Assembly: GCA_964484135.1 (NCBI GenBank)
Contig: CAZAEL010000004.1
Coordinates: forward strand, 25,859-89,858
Length of the DNA: 64,000 bases
Direction of reading: 5' to 3'
Source: CAZAEL01 sp964484135
GTDB taxonomy: Bacteria; Elusimicrobiota; Elusimicrobia; FEN-1173
Of the stretch, positions 1 to 11,922 are shown in pieces. The notes beneath the pieces were generated by a model. The model was not told where the DNA came from. It made no database searches and saw only the letters and a list, made by a program, of their open reading frames with translations. The position numbers and the translations under genes are program-made. Position 1 is the stretch's first letter; each line of letters begins with the position of its first letter.

Positions 1-253
1 TCCCGCGCGTCCGCCCCCTCATTCTCCCGGAAAAGGCGCCGGAGCGCGGCCGCCATCTTGGGCGCGGTCTGAAAAGCCATGGCCAGGGAGGAGGACGCCT
101 CCCCGTACCCGGCCGCGCCGCCGGACAGCCGGACGCGGACCACCAGGTTGTCCGTGTGGGACTTGGCGCCCAGGGAAGTGACGAAAACCCGCCGGAGGGG
201 CCAGCGGACCGGGAAAACGTCCAGGGAGGAAAGGCGGAATTTATTGGCCAGAG
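1..253 (-). CDS. Dipeptide epimerase (enolase superfamily), N-terminal part, cut by window edge
   Basis: About 84 residues are encoded before the window ends; the catalytic barrel lies outside. The visible part reads LDVFPVRWPLRRVFVTSLG, then KSHTDNLVVRVRLSGG and GYGEASSS, which fits the N-terminal capping domain of L-Ala-D/L-Glu and related dipeptide epimerases. These enzymes epimerise the Glu of murein dipeptides released during wall recycling. The gene overlaps the end of the upstream NlpC/P60 peptidase gene, a pairing also known from Bacillus ykf genes, which supports the call. No ATG, GTG or TTG lies in frame before the conserved segment. The only candidate is a CTG at 251-253, eight bases inside the previous gene, so the start is uncertain. 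Confidence 0.75.
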
Positions 254-1413
254 GCGGGGGCTTGCGGCTGAAACAGCTCGGCCGGCTTTTCCGTCTCGGG
301 AACAAGCCGGCCCAGGTACACGTATCGGTTCTGCACCGCCTCCAGGGGGGCGATGTCCTTGAGGGGCTTGCCCAGCTTGTTCTTCACGGTGGTTTCGCGG
401 ACCACGTTGAACTCATGGACCGCCTCCAGAACCCGGTCCCCTTCCACGAACAACATCACGTGCACCACCCGGTTGGGATCGTCCAGGGGCGCCAGGAAAA
501 TCAGGTCCGCGGGCTTCATGTCGGACAAGAACACCGGGCGGGATTTCAGATACTGTTCGTGGGCGTCCCGCGGCACGTCCAGGCCGTTGACGCGGTAAGA
601 CAGGTTCACCAAGCCGGAGCAGTCCACGCCCGTGGGCGCGTCGGCGGCGTCCTTGCGGTGGGGACAGCGGCCGCCCCAATAGTAGGGGTCCTTTAAGAAG
701 AGGCGGGCCGCGCGCAGGATGGACTGGCGGAGCGCCCCCTCCTCCCGGGGCAGGTCCGCGAGACGCGCCACGTCCTTCTCCGCGACCCACCCCTCCGTGC
801 CGTCGGGACGAAGCACCCGGGCCCAGGGGCCCTCAGGCGGCTCCGCCGCGAGCCGGGCCCCCAAAGGGACCTCCAGGAAGGGGCCCTTCTTGGGACCCTG
901 CGCGTACAGCCGGGCGTACCGCACACAGACCACGGCCGTGGGCTTGAAATCCGCGGGCTTGGGACGGAGGAAATGCCTGAGCACCCATCCCGGATAGCCC
1001 TCCCATTTTTGGGCGTGGGAAAATTCCGGCTGCTCCAGGGCCTCGATCCGGGCCCAGGCGCCCTGCTCCTCCAGGACCCGGACCTCCTCCCCGAACAGGA
1101 CCTGCGTTTCCTGAAAGGGGTCCAGGTCATAGGGGCTTTTCAGGGCCGCGGTGTCCGCCGCCGGACGCGGCTCCCGTCGCACATCCAAGAGAGGCGCGGC
1201 CACCAGATGGGAAGGGGCGGGCGGGGAGGGGAGGGGCTCCAAGACGTCAATGGAAACCGGGGAAACCGTGGGGGAAAGGGAATCCGGGTCTTCCGCGGCC
1301 AAAGGACCGACGGCGAGGAAACATCCCCAAAAGAGAAGGCCCGCCGGGATGGCGCGGCCGGCAAAACAAAACCATCCCGTCTCCCGCCCGCGGCGGAGGC
1401 GGCTCTCGGCCAT
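241..1413 (-). CDS. Exported NlpC/P60 cysteine peptidase with SH3-like domains
   Basis: Predicted periplasmic cell-wall peptidase of about 390 residues, probably cleaving gamma-D-Glu-diaminopimelate bonds in muropeptides. An N-terminal signal peptide (basic start, then hydrophobic AGLLFWGCFLAVGPLAAE) is followed by a proline-rich linker, two bacterial SH3-like regions (about residues 100-240) and the NlpC/P60 domain. Catalytic Cys265 sits in GVDCSGL and the likely His318 in VVHVML. The start was placed at 1413 because a GGGAGG ribosome site precedes it and the signal peptide then has normal length. An ATG at 1479 overlapping the ccdA stop as ATGA is an alternative. It is part of a leftward operon after ccdA and before the dipeptide epimerase, which suggests the pair recycles wall peptides. 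Confidence 0.85.
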   Translation of the reverse strand: MAESRLRRGRETGWFCFAGRAIPAGLLFWGCFLAVGPLAAEDPDSLSPTVSPVSIDVLEPLPSPPAPSHLVAAPLLDVRREPRPAADTAALKSPYDLDPFQETQVLFGEEVRVLEEQGAWARIEALEQPEFSHAQKWEGYPGWVLRHFLRPKPADFKPTAVVCVRYARLYAQGPKKGPFLEVPLGARLAAEPPEGPWARVLRPDGTEGWVAEKDVARLADLPREEGALRQSILRAARLFLKDPYYWGGRCPHRKDAADAPTGVDCSGLVNLSYRVNGLDVPRDAHEQYLKSRPVFLSDMKPADLIFLAPLDDPNRVVHVMLFVEGDRVLEAVHEFNVVRETTVKNKLGKPLKDIAPLEAVQNRYVYLGRLVPETEKPAELFQPQAPASGQ

Positions 1414-1475
1414 CATCCCTCCCGTACGTCTTCTCATCTTTTCATGGACGGACCCCGCGACCGCCTGGCGTCCCG

Positions 1476-2246
1476 TCATATCCCCCATTCAACCAACCGC
1501 TCCACCCACGGTTCAAAGGCCAGCAGGGTCCAGCCCGTCAAACGGGAGAACCCGCCGGTGGCGAGGAGGATCCCCATCAAGACGAGAAAGGCCCCCGCGG
1601 CCTTTTCCGTCCATCCCAGAAAACCCCGCGCTTTCCGGAAGAGGGACAGGAACCGGTCGAGGAACAGGGCGCCCGCCACAAAGGGGACGGCCAGCCCCGC
1701 GGCATAAACGGACAGCAGCAAAACCCCCTGCCCGAGGGACTCCAGACCGCTGGCCAGCAGGAGGATGGAACCCAGGATGGGACCCACGCAGGGGGTCCAG
1801 CCGAACCCGAAGGCGCATCCCACGGCAAAGGACCCCGCCCACCCCCCGGGCTTCCGACGGAGATGCACGCGGAAGTCTCTTTGAAGGACATCCACGCGCA
1901 GGACGCCGGCCAGCAAAAGCCCCAGGAAAATGGTCAAAACCCCTCCCGCCCGCGCGAACCACTCCTGATGGGCGAACAAGGCGCGCCCCAGGGCCGTGGC
2001 GCTGGCGCCCAAAACCACAAACACCGCCGAAAAGCCGGACACAAAGGCCAAGACATGCAGCAGATAGGGCGTGGACAGGACCGCCCGGCGCGAACCGTTC
2101 ACCTCGCCCCCGGCCGGAACATCCAAGGAAACGCCCGTGACATAGGCGATGAAAACGGGGGCCAGAGGAAGCACACAGGGGCTCAAAAAACTCAACAGAC
2201 CGGCCAGAAAGGCCGCCCCCCATCCGACCGCCGCGACGTCCTCCAT
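1476..2246 (-). CDS. ccdA: Cytochrome c biogenesis protein CcdA (thiol-disulfide transmembrane reductase)
   Basis: Polytopic inner-membrane protein of 256 residues with about six membrane segments. It carries reducing equivalents from cytoplasmic thioredoxin to periplasmic thiols. The two signature cysteines are visible: LSPCVLPL near residue 20 and WTPCVGPI near residue 150. The start at 2246 begins MEDVAAVGWGAAFLAG; the open frame extends about 70 residues further upstream but that part overlaps the neighbouring gene's end and is low-complexity. The gene lies 20 bp after a cytochrome c-like gene, which fits a role in keeping heme-binding cysteines reduced. A short GC palindrome (CGCCCGCTAGCGGGCG, about 2260-2275) sits in the gap. 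Confidence 0.92.
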   Translation of the reverse strand: MEDVAAVGWGAAFLAGLLSFLSPCVLPLAPVFIAYVTGVSLDVPAGGEVNGSRRAVLSTPYLLHVLAFVSGFSAVFVVLGASATALGRALFAHQEWFARAGGVLTIFLGLLLAGVLRVDVLQRDFRVHLRRKPGGWAGSFAVGCAFGFGWTPCVGPILGSILLLASGLESLGQGVLLLSVYAAGLAVPFVAGALFLDRFLSLFRKARGFLGWTEKAAGAFLVLMGILLATGGFSRLTGWTLLAFEPWVERLVEWGI

Positions 2247-2266
2247 GGGACCTTGGCGCCCGCCCG

Positions 2267-3133
2267 CTAGCGGGCGGGCGCGGACAGCTCCATGAGCTTC
2301 AGGGAACGGCGCACCGCGGTCAGGAGCCGGGCGTTCTCCTCCTCCGCGCCCTTGGGCGGCGACACCCCCTGGAGGGTGGCGTGGGTCCTGCCCCGGAATT
2401 GTTCCACATAGTCCCGCTTGGCCAGGCGCTGGTCGCCCCGCACGCGCAAAGGCCACACCCCCTGCAGCACAAAATCCGTGTTCACCCCCACCAGGAAAAC
2501 GGTCAGGCCTTCTTTGTCTCCAAAATAGGCGTACCCGGCGTATCCGGCCAAGGGTTTTTCTCCCGGCGCGCTTTCCGGGGGAGAGGCCCGGGCGGAGGGT
2601 CTTGGGATGTCCGGGGTCCCGCCCCCCGCGGCCTTCCGGACCAGGAAGAGGGTGGGAGAGAGGTCCTCGTCCCGCAGTTTCTTGTCCAGGAACCGTTCGG
2701 CCTTCTCCACCTGCGCGGACGAAAGCCGCCCCTCCGTCGTCTCATAGACGACCCCCGGTCCGAAAATTTTGTGGAACGCGGGGGAAAAGTCGGGCGGGGC
2801 GGGGGGGGTGGAAAGCCAGTCCCCGGGATGGTCCGGGGTGGAACGGGGATCGCCGGGGTTGGAGCGCGACTCCCTTTCGATCTTGGACGAGAAACCGTCC
2901 CGGTCGGGGTCCATGACCTCCAGCGCGTTCACCGCGTCGGCGTCGCGGCCCAAACGCAGGAATTCCCGGGCATAGGGGGTCAGCCGCCTGGCCCCGGGTT
3001 TGTGGCACAGGGTGCAATTGGGCGCGTATCCCGCCCGGGATTCGTACAAACGCCGAAACGCGGGAAGGGCGCTCACGGGCCCGGCCGTCCCCAAAAGACA
3101 CAACGTCAGGAAAACCCGCCTCCTGAAATTCAT
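2267..3133 (-). CDS. Exported cytochrome c-like protein with EF-hand motif and possible FMN-binding-like tail
   Basis: 288 residues. A signal peptide ends near residue 23 (GPVSALPA). One c-type heme site, CTLCH at residues 40-44, is followed by a Ca-binding loop DPDRDGFSSKIE at 75-86. The C-terminal third (GYAGYAYFGDKEGLTVFLVG, then RDYVEQFRGRT) resembles FMN_bind-like electron-transfer domains, but this is a weak visual match. It is probably a periplasmic electron carrier or sensor. It is first in the ccdA operon, and CcdA would support its heme attachment. I do not recognise a named family for the whole architecture. Confidence 0.7.
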   Translation of the reverse strand: MNFRRRVFLTLCLLGTAGPVSALPAFRRLYESRAGYAPNCTLCHKPGARRLTPYAREFLRLGRDADAVNALEVMDPDRDGFSSKIERESRSNPGDPRSTPDHPGDWLSTPPAPPDFSPAFHKIFGPGVVYETTEGRLSSAQVEKAERFLDKKLRDEDLSPTLFLVRKAAGGGTPDIPRPSARASPPESAPGEKPLAGYAGYAYFGDKEGLTVFLVGVNTDFVLQGVWPLRVRGDQRLAKRDYVEQFRGRTHATLQGVSPPKGAEEENARLLTAVRRSLKLMELSAPAR

Positions 3134-3172
3134 CGGCCGCGTTCCCGGCCGGCTTGGCCGCCGAAACCGGTT

Positions 3173-5119
3173 CTAGACCACAAGGCTCTCTTCCCACAGG
3201 ACCCGGAGGATCTCAGCCACGCTCCAGGCCTGGGCCGGGCACCCCTGGGCCGCGTGGGGGGCGTCCCCCTCCAGGAATTCGGAGACGCTGCCCAGCCCCG
3301 CCTCGGCCATGTGGTCCACGAAAGGCTGGAGGAAATCCTGGAGCCGGGCCTTGGTTTCCTCCGAAGATCCGTACGCCTTGACGAAGGAGGTCAGGAAGGC
3401 GCCCAGGAGCCAGGGCCACACCGTGCCTTGATGGTACGCGCCGTCCCGAACGGACGGCGGCCCGCCGTACCGCCCCTGGTACGCCGGGTCCTGCGCGGAG
3501 AGGGTCCTGAGTCCGTAGCTGGTGTACAGTTCCCTCCAGGCCGTGTCCACCACGGGCCTGAAGTTCTTGCCCTCCAGGATCTCGTACGGCAGGCTGATGG
3601 CGAAAAGGGCGTTGGGGCGGATGGCGGGGTCCCGGTCCCGGCCCTCCAGTCGGTCGAAGAGGTACCGGGCGGGCTCGTTCCAAAACTTGTCGTTGAAGCT
3701 GCGGCGGGCGATGGACGCCAGCTTCTCGTAGCCCCGGGACGGCTCGTTGAACTTCAGCTCCAGCTCCGCCAGGAACTGGAGGGCGTTGTACCACAGGGCC
3801 TGGACCTCCACCGGTTTTCCCGTGCGGGGCGTCACGGCCGCGCCGTCCACGCGGGCGTCCATCCAGGTCAGGGCCTGGGGCGGATCGGCGGCCACGATGA
3901 GGCCGTCCTGGTCCATATGGATGCCCCGCAGGGTCCCGTGTTGGAAAGAGTCCACGATGTCCCGCAGGGCCGGCAGCCAGCGGCGCACCTGGTCCTGGTC
4001 CTGGGTGGCCTTCAAATAGTTCTGGACCGCCCACACGAACCAAAGGGGCGCGTCCACCGCGTTGTACTCCAGGGCGGGGCTGGCGTCAGGGAACCGGACG
4101 GGCAACAGCCCCTTGTGCAGATGTCGGGAGAAGGTCTCCAAAATTTCCCGCGCCTCCTGGGCGCGGCCCGTGGCCAGGCAAAGCCCCGGCAGGGAGATCA
4201 TGGCGTCGCGGCTCCAGTCCTCGAACCAGGGATACCCCGCCATCACGCTGGAACCGCCTTCCCGCGCCACGATGAACTGGTCCGCGGCCCGCACCAGGCC
4301 GTCGGCCAGGGGCCCGCGCACGATGGAGCGCTCCACCAACTGGCGGCGGAGGAGCCCCTCCTGCCGGCTCCATTCCAGCGCCTCGCTCGAATTCCTCTCC
4401 TGGGTCGAAAAGACCAAGGCCGCGGTCTGGCCCGGCCGAAGGTCGAAACGGAACACGCCGGGGCTGAAGGCGTCCTCCCGGGAGTCCAGGCCGCGCTTCG
4501 CCTCCCAGGCGTAGTCCTGGTTGAGGTACCAAAAACTGTCCTGGGTGAACACGCCCTCCTGCGAGCAGAGGAACAGCGCCGCGCCGCCGGCCAGGACCGC
4601 CTTGACCCGGTGGGGCGAGGTTTCCAACTGGTCCAGGAAACGCTTGTCCTCTTTGGAAAGGCCGTGATGGCTCCGGCACGTGAGGAGGGGCCGGCTCTCC
4701 AGCACCACCTCCGGCCCGGACAAATGGCGGTACATCACGACCGCGGTGTCCTCCCCGTACCGGAGGAAGAAGGACTTTTCCACGCGCACGTCCGAGACGG
4801 CGTAGGTCCAGACGGGAAAAGGGTCCAGACGGAACCGTTCCAAATTCTTGAAGCCCGGCGGATGGACCGTGCCCGGATAGGCCTGGCAGGAAATGCCGTG
4901 ACGCGCGCCGTTGACGAAGAGGGACTCCTCCAGGCGGTTCACCCACTGGAACCGCTCCACGGGCGGGCGCAAAGGCAGGGTCAGGAGGGAGTGGTACCGG
5001 CGCGTGTTCCCGCCCGCCACCGTGCCCATGGCGTACCCGCCCCGGCCGTTGGTCTCCAGCCACTCCCGGGCGCTGGCCTCCGCGTAATTGCCGCAAATTC
5101 CACGACCGAAGGAGATCAT
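3173..5119 (-). CDS. Glycogen debranching enzyme (amylo-1,6-glucosidase type)
   Basis: 648 residues, typical for bacterial and archaeal enzymes that remove alpha-1,6-linked glucose from glycogen. The N-terminal GDE domain begins with REWLETNGRGGYAMGTV and RRYHSLL, hallmarks of the family. The C-terminal (alpha/alpha)6-barrel domain shows GYPWFEDWSRDAMISLPGL, NALFAISLPYEIL and GTVWPWLLGAFL. It acts in the cytoplasm in glycogen turnover. The gene stands between the ccdA group and sucD, separated from sucD by a palindromic repeat. No ribosome site is obvious; MISFGRGICG is the first in-frame ATG. Confidence 0.93.
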   Translation of the reverse strand: MISFGRGICGNYAEASAREWLETNGRGGYAMGTVAGGNTRRYHSLLTLPLRPPVERFQWVNRLEESLFVNGARHGISCQAYPGTVHPPGFKNLERFRLDPFPVWTYAVSDVRVEKSFFLRYGEDTAVVMYRHLSGPEVVLESRPLLTCRSHHGLSKEDKRFLDQLETSPHRVKAVLAGGAALFLCSQEGVFTQDSFWYLNQDYAWEAKRGLDSREDAFSPGVFRFDLRPGQTAALVFSTQERNSSEALEWSRQEGLLRRQLVERSIVRGPLADGLVRAADQFIVAREGGSSVMAGYPWFEDWSRDAMISLPGLCLATGRAQEAREILETFSRHLHKGLLPVRFPDASPALEYNAVDAPLWFVWAVQNYLKATQDQDQVRRWLPALRDIVDSFQHGTLRGIHMDQDGLIVAADPPQALTWMDARVDGAAVTPRTGKPVEVQALWYNALQFLAELELKFNEPSRGYEKLASIARRSFNDKFWNEPARYLFDRLEGRDRDPAIRPNALFAISLPYEILEGKNFRPVVDTAWRELYTSYGLRTLSAQDPAYQGRYGGPPSVRDGAYHQGTVWPWLLGAFLTSFVKAYGSSEETKARLQDFLQPFVDHMAEAGLGSVSEFLEGDAPHAAQGCPAQAWSVAEILRVLWEESLVV

Positions 5120-5120
5120 G

Positions 5121-5216
5121 GAATCGGTGGCAGGTGACAGGTGTCAGGTGTCAGGCCAAAACAGTTTAAATGGTTCATTTTATCGCTTGCCACTTGCCAC
5201 CTGTCGCTTGCAACGC
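5121..5216. repeat. Palindromic repeat with 7-nt units, at the end of sucD
   Basis: Two arms face each other. The left arm (5125-5155) is made of units like GGTGACA and GGTGTCA. The right arm (5184-5215) is made of units like CGCTTGC and CACTTGC. The reverse complement of the right arm aligns with the left arm at most positions, in register with a 7-base period. Base composition is less GC-rich than the flanks. The right arm supplies the stop codon and last dozen codons of sucD. Confidence 0.8.
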
Positions 5217-6146
5217 CTTGCTGATGACATCGCCCATGTCCGCGGGGGAGTCCACCACGACCACCCCGGCCGCCTCCAGGGCGGCCCGTTTCTCGTCCGC
5301 GGTGCCGTGGGACGCGGACCGGACCGCGCCGGCCCCGTCCCGGCCCGACGGCGGCGGGGCGTCCACGATGGCGCCCGCGTGCCCCATGCGCCGCCCCGGC
5401 GGGGCGGTACGGCCCGCCACGAAAGCGAAGAGGGGCTTGCTCATCTTGGCCTTGAAGAACCGGGCGGCCTCCTCCTCGGCCGTGCCGCCGATCTCCCCGA
5501 TCATGAGCACCGCCTCGGTGGCCGGGTCCTTTTGAAAAAGCTCCAGAACGTCCACGAAATTCATCCCCTGCACCGGGTCGCCGCCGATGCCCACCACCGT
5601 GGACTGGCCCAGCCCCCGCTGGGTCAGCTGCCACACCGCTTCGTACGTCAGGGTGCCGGACCGGGACACCACGCCGATGGGGCCCGGCTTGTGGATGTAC
5701 CCCGGCATGATGCCGATCTTGCAACCGCCACCAGGCACCGGGGGGTGGGGGCTTCCCGGCGTGATGATCCCCGGGCCGTTGGGGCCGATGAGGCGCACGG
5801 CGCTCCCCTTCAGCTGGGCCTTGACCCGGGCCATGTCCAGGACCGGGATGCCCTCGGTGATGCAGACGACGAGGGAGATCCCCGCGTCCGCCGCCTCCAG
5901 GATGGCGTCGGCCGCGAAGGGCGGCGGCACGAAGATCATGCTGGCCGTGGCGCCGGTGGCGTTCACCGCCTCGCGCACGGTGTTGAAAACGGGGATGCCG
6001 TCCACGTTCCCCCCGCCCTTGCCCGGCGTGACCCCGCCCACCACCCGGGTGCCGTAGTCCCGGCACCCCTTGGCGTGGAAGGACCCCGCCGCGCCCGTGA
6101 TGCCCTGCACGATGACCTTGGTGTCGTGGTCGACCAGGATGCTCAT
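5175..6146 (-). CDS. sucD: Succinyl-CoA synthetase alpha subunit
   Basis: 323 residues. Together with SucC it interconverts succinyl-CoA and succinate with nucleotide triphosphate formation. The CoA-binding fold opens with VIVQGITGAAGSFHAKGC, followed by GPNGPGIITPG and SRSGTLTYEAV; the phospho-accepting His is in MGHAGAI. Against the E. coli protein two extra loops are visible: about 10 residues (SPHPPVPGGG) after GIITPG and about 15 residues just after MGHAGAI. The last ~11 residues (ATGGKWQAIK region) derive from the flanking palindromic repeat rather than from the family. A GGAGGGAGAGGG ribosome site precedes the start. It lies 28 bp after sucC. Confidence 0.93.
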   Translation of the reverse strand: MSILVDHDTKVIVQGITGAAGSFHAKGCRDYGTRVVGGVTPGKGGGNVDGIPVFNTVREAVNATGATASMIFVPPPFAADAILEAADAGISLVVCITEGIPVLDMARVKAQLKGSAVRLIGPNGPGIITPGSPHPPVPGGGCKIGIMPGYIHKPGPIGVVSRSGTLTYEAVWQLTQRGLGQSTVVGIGGDPVQGMNFVDVLELFQKDPATEAVLMIGEIGGTAEEEAARFFKAKMSKPLFAFVAGRTAPPGRRMGHAGAIVDAPPPSGRDGAGAVRSASHGTADEKRAALEAAGVVVVDSPADMGDVISKALQATGGKWQAIK

Positions 6147-6174
6147 GAAAGCCCTCTCCCTCCGAACCGGAAGC

Positions 6175-7356
<1,182 letters not shown>

Positions 7357-7367
7357 GCCATTCGTCC

Positions 7368-7397
7368 TTTATATATAGGAAGGCGTCAGAGGCTCAA
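7368..7397 (-). promoter_or_regulatory. Candidate promoter of sucCD
   Basis: TTGAGC and TATAAA separated by 18 bp. The -10 box ends 11 bp before the sucC ATG, implying a very short leader. Moderate match to a sigma70 consensus. Confidence 0.35.
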
Positions 7398-7456
7398 AAA
7401 AGCCCGCAAAAACAAGTCCAATCTATAATTTTTCGGCGCGTAAAGAAATATCCCGC

Positions 7457-8455
7457 TCAGGGCCGCAGGCGATTTTCCAGAAAACCCAGGATGCAGTCCG
7501 CCGCTTTTCGATAGCCTTCTTCGTTGGGATGAATGAAATCTTCCGCCCTTTCCTCGTTGTGATAAAGACTTCCGTAATCCGCGGGCAGGCAATCCTCCAG
7601 CCGCAGGTAAGGGACTTGGTGGGCCTCCAGAGCCTTCGTGATGCCCTTGCGGCCTCTTTCTTCCTCCTCCGCGAATTCCGCCGGCGCATTGAAATAGGGA
7701 AAAAGCACGCAGAAAAGCTTCACGTTGCGCTCCCGGGTCCACCGGACGATGGACCCAAAGACCCGGTAAAAAGCCTCTTCTTCGGACAAGTCCCCTTCCC
7801 GTTCCTGCGCCCGAAGCCGGCGCCAATTTTCCTGCAGGAAAACCGTCCGGTACAGGTGGGACCAGCGGAACAAAACCGGATGAAAAACCAATTCCCTGGC
7901 CACCTCGGCGTCTTTCATCATGAGGAGCCGCCCATCCTTCTGAATGACCACCGGCACGTCCGAATAGACGTCGTTCAAGCAAAAAATGACGACGAGCGTG
8001 TCGAACTTAAAATCCCGGCATTTGAGCCTGAGGATCCGCTCATACTGGTCAATGTTATAGCCTCCCCCGGCAAAGTCCCAAATCTCCACCGGCCGGCCCC
8101 AAGCCCGGCCCAGTCGCCGTTCGGCCGCTTCCCCGAAACAAAACCGCAGCATGTCGTCCGTCAAGGAATCGCCGATGAACAAAATCCGGTGGGCCTTGTC
8201 CGAAAACCGGATGTGGGACGAGCGAAATCCGTCGGCTTTGAGGCGCTCGTCCCCCTGGGCGGTCCGCTCCCATCCCAGATCCCCAGACGGGCGGAATCTT
8301 TGCGGCGACATTTCCCAGCCGCCCAGCTCAAAAGCGGCGGTAATGCGCTCCAGCCGGAACTGGGGCCAAGACCGGCGGGCAAACCCCTCGGCGGCGAGGC
8401 AGGCCAGGCCCGCCCCCGCGATCGCCAGCAAGGAGCGGCTCAGAAATCGATCCAC
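7457..8455 (-). CDS. SGNH/GDSL hydrolase, membrane-anchored
   Basis: About 332 residues. A GTG start at 8455 is preferred because AGGAGG lies just upstream; the open frame continues far upstream but overlaps other genes. An N-terminal hydrophobic segment (SLLAIAGAGLACLAAEG) suggests export or membrane anchoring. SGNH blocks are visible: GDSLTDD (nucleophile Ser), a Gly block in FAGGGYN, Asn in FCLNDV, and the Asp-His pair in DFIHPNEEGY. It is probably an esterase or polysaccharide deacetylase-like enzyme; the substrate is unknown. It is divergent from the CBS gene at 8567, sharing a 111-bp intergenic region. Confidence 0.8.
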   Translation of the reverse strand: MDRFLSRSLLAIAGAGLACLAAEGFARRSWPQFRLERITAAFELGGWEMSPQRFRPSGDLGWERTAQGDERLKADGFRSSHIRFSDKAHRILFIGDSLTDDMLRFCFGEAAERRLGRAWGRPVEIWDFAGGGYNIDQYERILRLKCRDFKFDTLVVIFCLNDVYSDVPVVIQKDGRLLMMKDAEVARELVFHPVLFRWSHLYRTVFLQENWRRLRAQEREGDLSEEEAFYRVFGSIVRWTRERNVKLFCVLFPYFNAPAEFAEEEERGRKGITKALEAHQVPYLRLEDCLPADYGSLYHNEERAEDFIHPNEEGYRKAADCILGFLENRLRP

Positions 8456-8489
8456 GCATCCTCCTTTTCCGGGGACATCCTCCCCCTTG

Positions 8490-8518
8490 TCGACAAGCGG
8501 CCTCGAATAAGTTATCAT
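8490..8518 (+). promoter_or_regulatory. Candidate promoter of the CBS-korAB operon
   Basis: TCGACA and TATCAT separated by 17 bp, 48 bp before the ATG at 8567. A four-of-six match in each box, so tentative. Confidence 0.35.
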
Positions 8519-8566
8519 AAATGGAAGGGCGTTTTCGCGCCTTCCCGAACGCCCGTCCCAAAAACA

Positions 8567-9028
8567 ATGGAACGACTGCTCAAAGAAAAAAAGATCTCGG
8601 AGGTCATCAACCCCCGCTTGATCCAGGCCCCGCCGGACATCTCGGTGGAGCGGGCCGTGGAATTCATGCGGGAGAACCAGTCCGCGTACATCGTGGTGGC
8701 CGAGGGCAAGAAGGTCGTCGGCATGTTCACGGAAACGGACGTGATCCAGAAGATCCTGGGCCAGGACGTGGACTGGAAGAGGCCCATCCGTGACTTCATG
8801 ACCAAGGACCCGGCGGTGCTCAAGCCCGAGGACACGGTGGGCCGCGCCGTGGACGTCATGGCGGAGCACAACTGCTACCACATCCCCCTGGTGAACGGCC
8901 AAAAAGAGCTCACCGGGGTCTTGAGCGTCCGCACCCTGATCCGGTTTCTGGCCGAGTTCCACCCGGCCGAGGTGTACAACCTGCCGCCCAACCCCCACCA
9001 AGTGATGCGGACGCCGGAAGGGGGCTGA
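8567..9028 (+). CDS. CBS-pair protein preceding korAB
   Basis: 153 residues consisting of two CBS motifs (about 10-65 and 75-135), seen in KISEVINPRLIQAPPDISVE, VVGMFTETDVI and FMTKDPAVLKPEDTV, ELTGVLSVRTLIRFL. CBS pairs bind adenine nucleotides such as AMP, ATP or S-adenosylmethionine and regulate partners. It sits 7 bp before korA, and a second CBS protein follows korB, so both may tune the oxidoreductase to energy charge. The start was chosen at MERLLKEKKISEV; the longer open frame upstream is a shadow of the divergent hydrolase gene. Confidence 0.82.
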   Translation: MERLLKEKKISEVINPRLIQAPPDISVERAVEFMRENQSAYIVVAEGKKVVGMFTETDVIQKILGQDVDWKRPIRDFMTKDPAVLKPEDTVGRAVDVMAEHNCYHIPLVNGQKELTGVLSVRTLIRFLAEFHPAEVYNLPPNPHQVMRTPEGG

Positions 9029-9035
9029 AAGGGAC

Positions 9036-10879
<1,844 letters not shown>

Positions 10880-10883
<4 letters not shown>

Positions 10884-11920
10884 CCCCCAACGACCTGGCC
10901 GCGCCCGACGCGCGCCCCCAGTACACCAAGAGCGACTTCGTCTCGGACCAGGAGGTGCGCTGGTGCCCGGGGTGCGGGGACTATTCCATCCTGGGGGCGA
11001 TGCAGCAGACCCTGGCGAAGTTCGACCTGCCGCGGGAAAAATACGTGTTCGTTTCGGGCATCGGGTGCTCCAGCCGGTTTCCCTACTACATGAACACCTA
11101 CGGCTTCCACACCATCCACGGCCGGGCGCCCACCATCGCCACGGGCCTGCGCTGCGTGAACCCGGACCTGTCCATCTGGGTCATCACCGGGGACGGGGAC
11201 GGCCTGTCCATCGGCGGCAACCACCTGATCCACGCCATGCGCCGCAACCTGAACTTCAACATCCTGCTCGTGAACAACCAGATCTACGGGCTGACCAAGG
11301 GCCAGTATTCCCCCACCTCGCCGCTGGGCAAGGTGACCAAGTCCTCGCCCTACGGCACCATCGACCAGCCCATCAACGCCCTCTGCGTCGCCATCGCGTC
11401 GGAGGCGACCTTCATCGCCCGCACCCTGGACAACGACCCCCGCCACATGGGCAAGATCTTGGAAAGGGCCATGCGGCACAAGGGCATCTCCTTCGTGGAG
11501 ATCTATCAGAACTGCATCATCTTCAACGACAAGACCTTCACGCCCATCACGGGCCGCGACACCCGCGAGGACCGGATGGTGTACCTGGAGCACGGCAAGC
11601 CCCTGGTCTTCGGCAAGAACAAAAACAAGGCCATCCGGCTCAAAGGGCTGCACCCGGAGATCGCGGACTATTCCCCCGGCGCCGACATCCCGGGGCTCCT
11701 CCTGCACGACGAAACGGACCCGCGGCCCCACCACGCGTACTTTTTGACCCAGCTGACGTACCCGGAGTTCCCCGTGCCCTTCGGCGTGTTCCGCTGCATC
11801 GAGCGGCCCTCCTATGACCAGCTCCTGGACAGGCAGATCCAGGAAGCGGTCCAGAAAAAGGGGAAGGGCACCCTCAAGGACCTCCTTTACACGGCGGACA
11901 CCTGGACGGTGAAGGAATAG
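10880..11920 (+). CDS. korB: 2-oxoacid:ferredoxin oxidoreductase beta subunit (KorB type)
   Basis: 346 residues, thiamine diphosphate-binding. WCPGCGDYSILGAMQQTL supplies the cluster-ligating Cys pair; GIGCSSRFPYYMNTYGFH carries a further conserved Cys. The ThDP/Mg motif is GDGDGLSIGGNHL followed by NNQIYGLTKGQYSPTS. It is the partner of KorA, with a four-base start/stop overlap. The following gene starts two bases after its stop, so the group CBS-korA-korB-ZnR/CBS is almost certainly one transcript. Confidence 0.94.
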
Positions 11921-11922
11921 CC

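Noticed and set aside
2381..5137. A 918-codon open frame on the plus strand
   Set aside because: It lies opposite the cytochrome-like and debranching enzyme genes, is rich in Gly/Arg/Pro/His and has no family signature. Long antisense frames are expected at this GC content.
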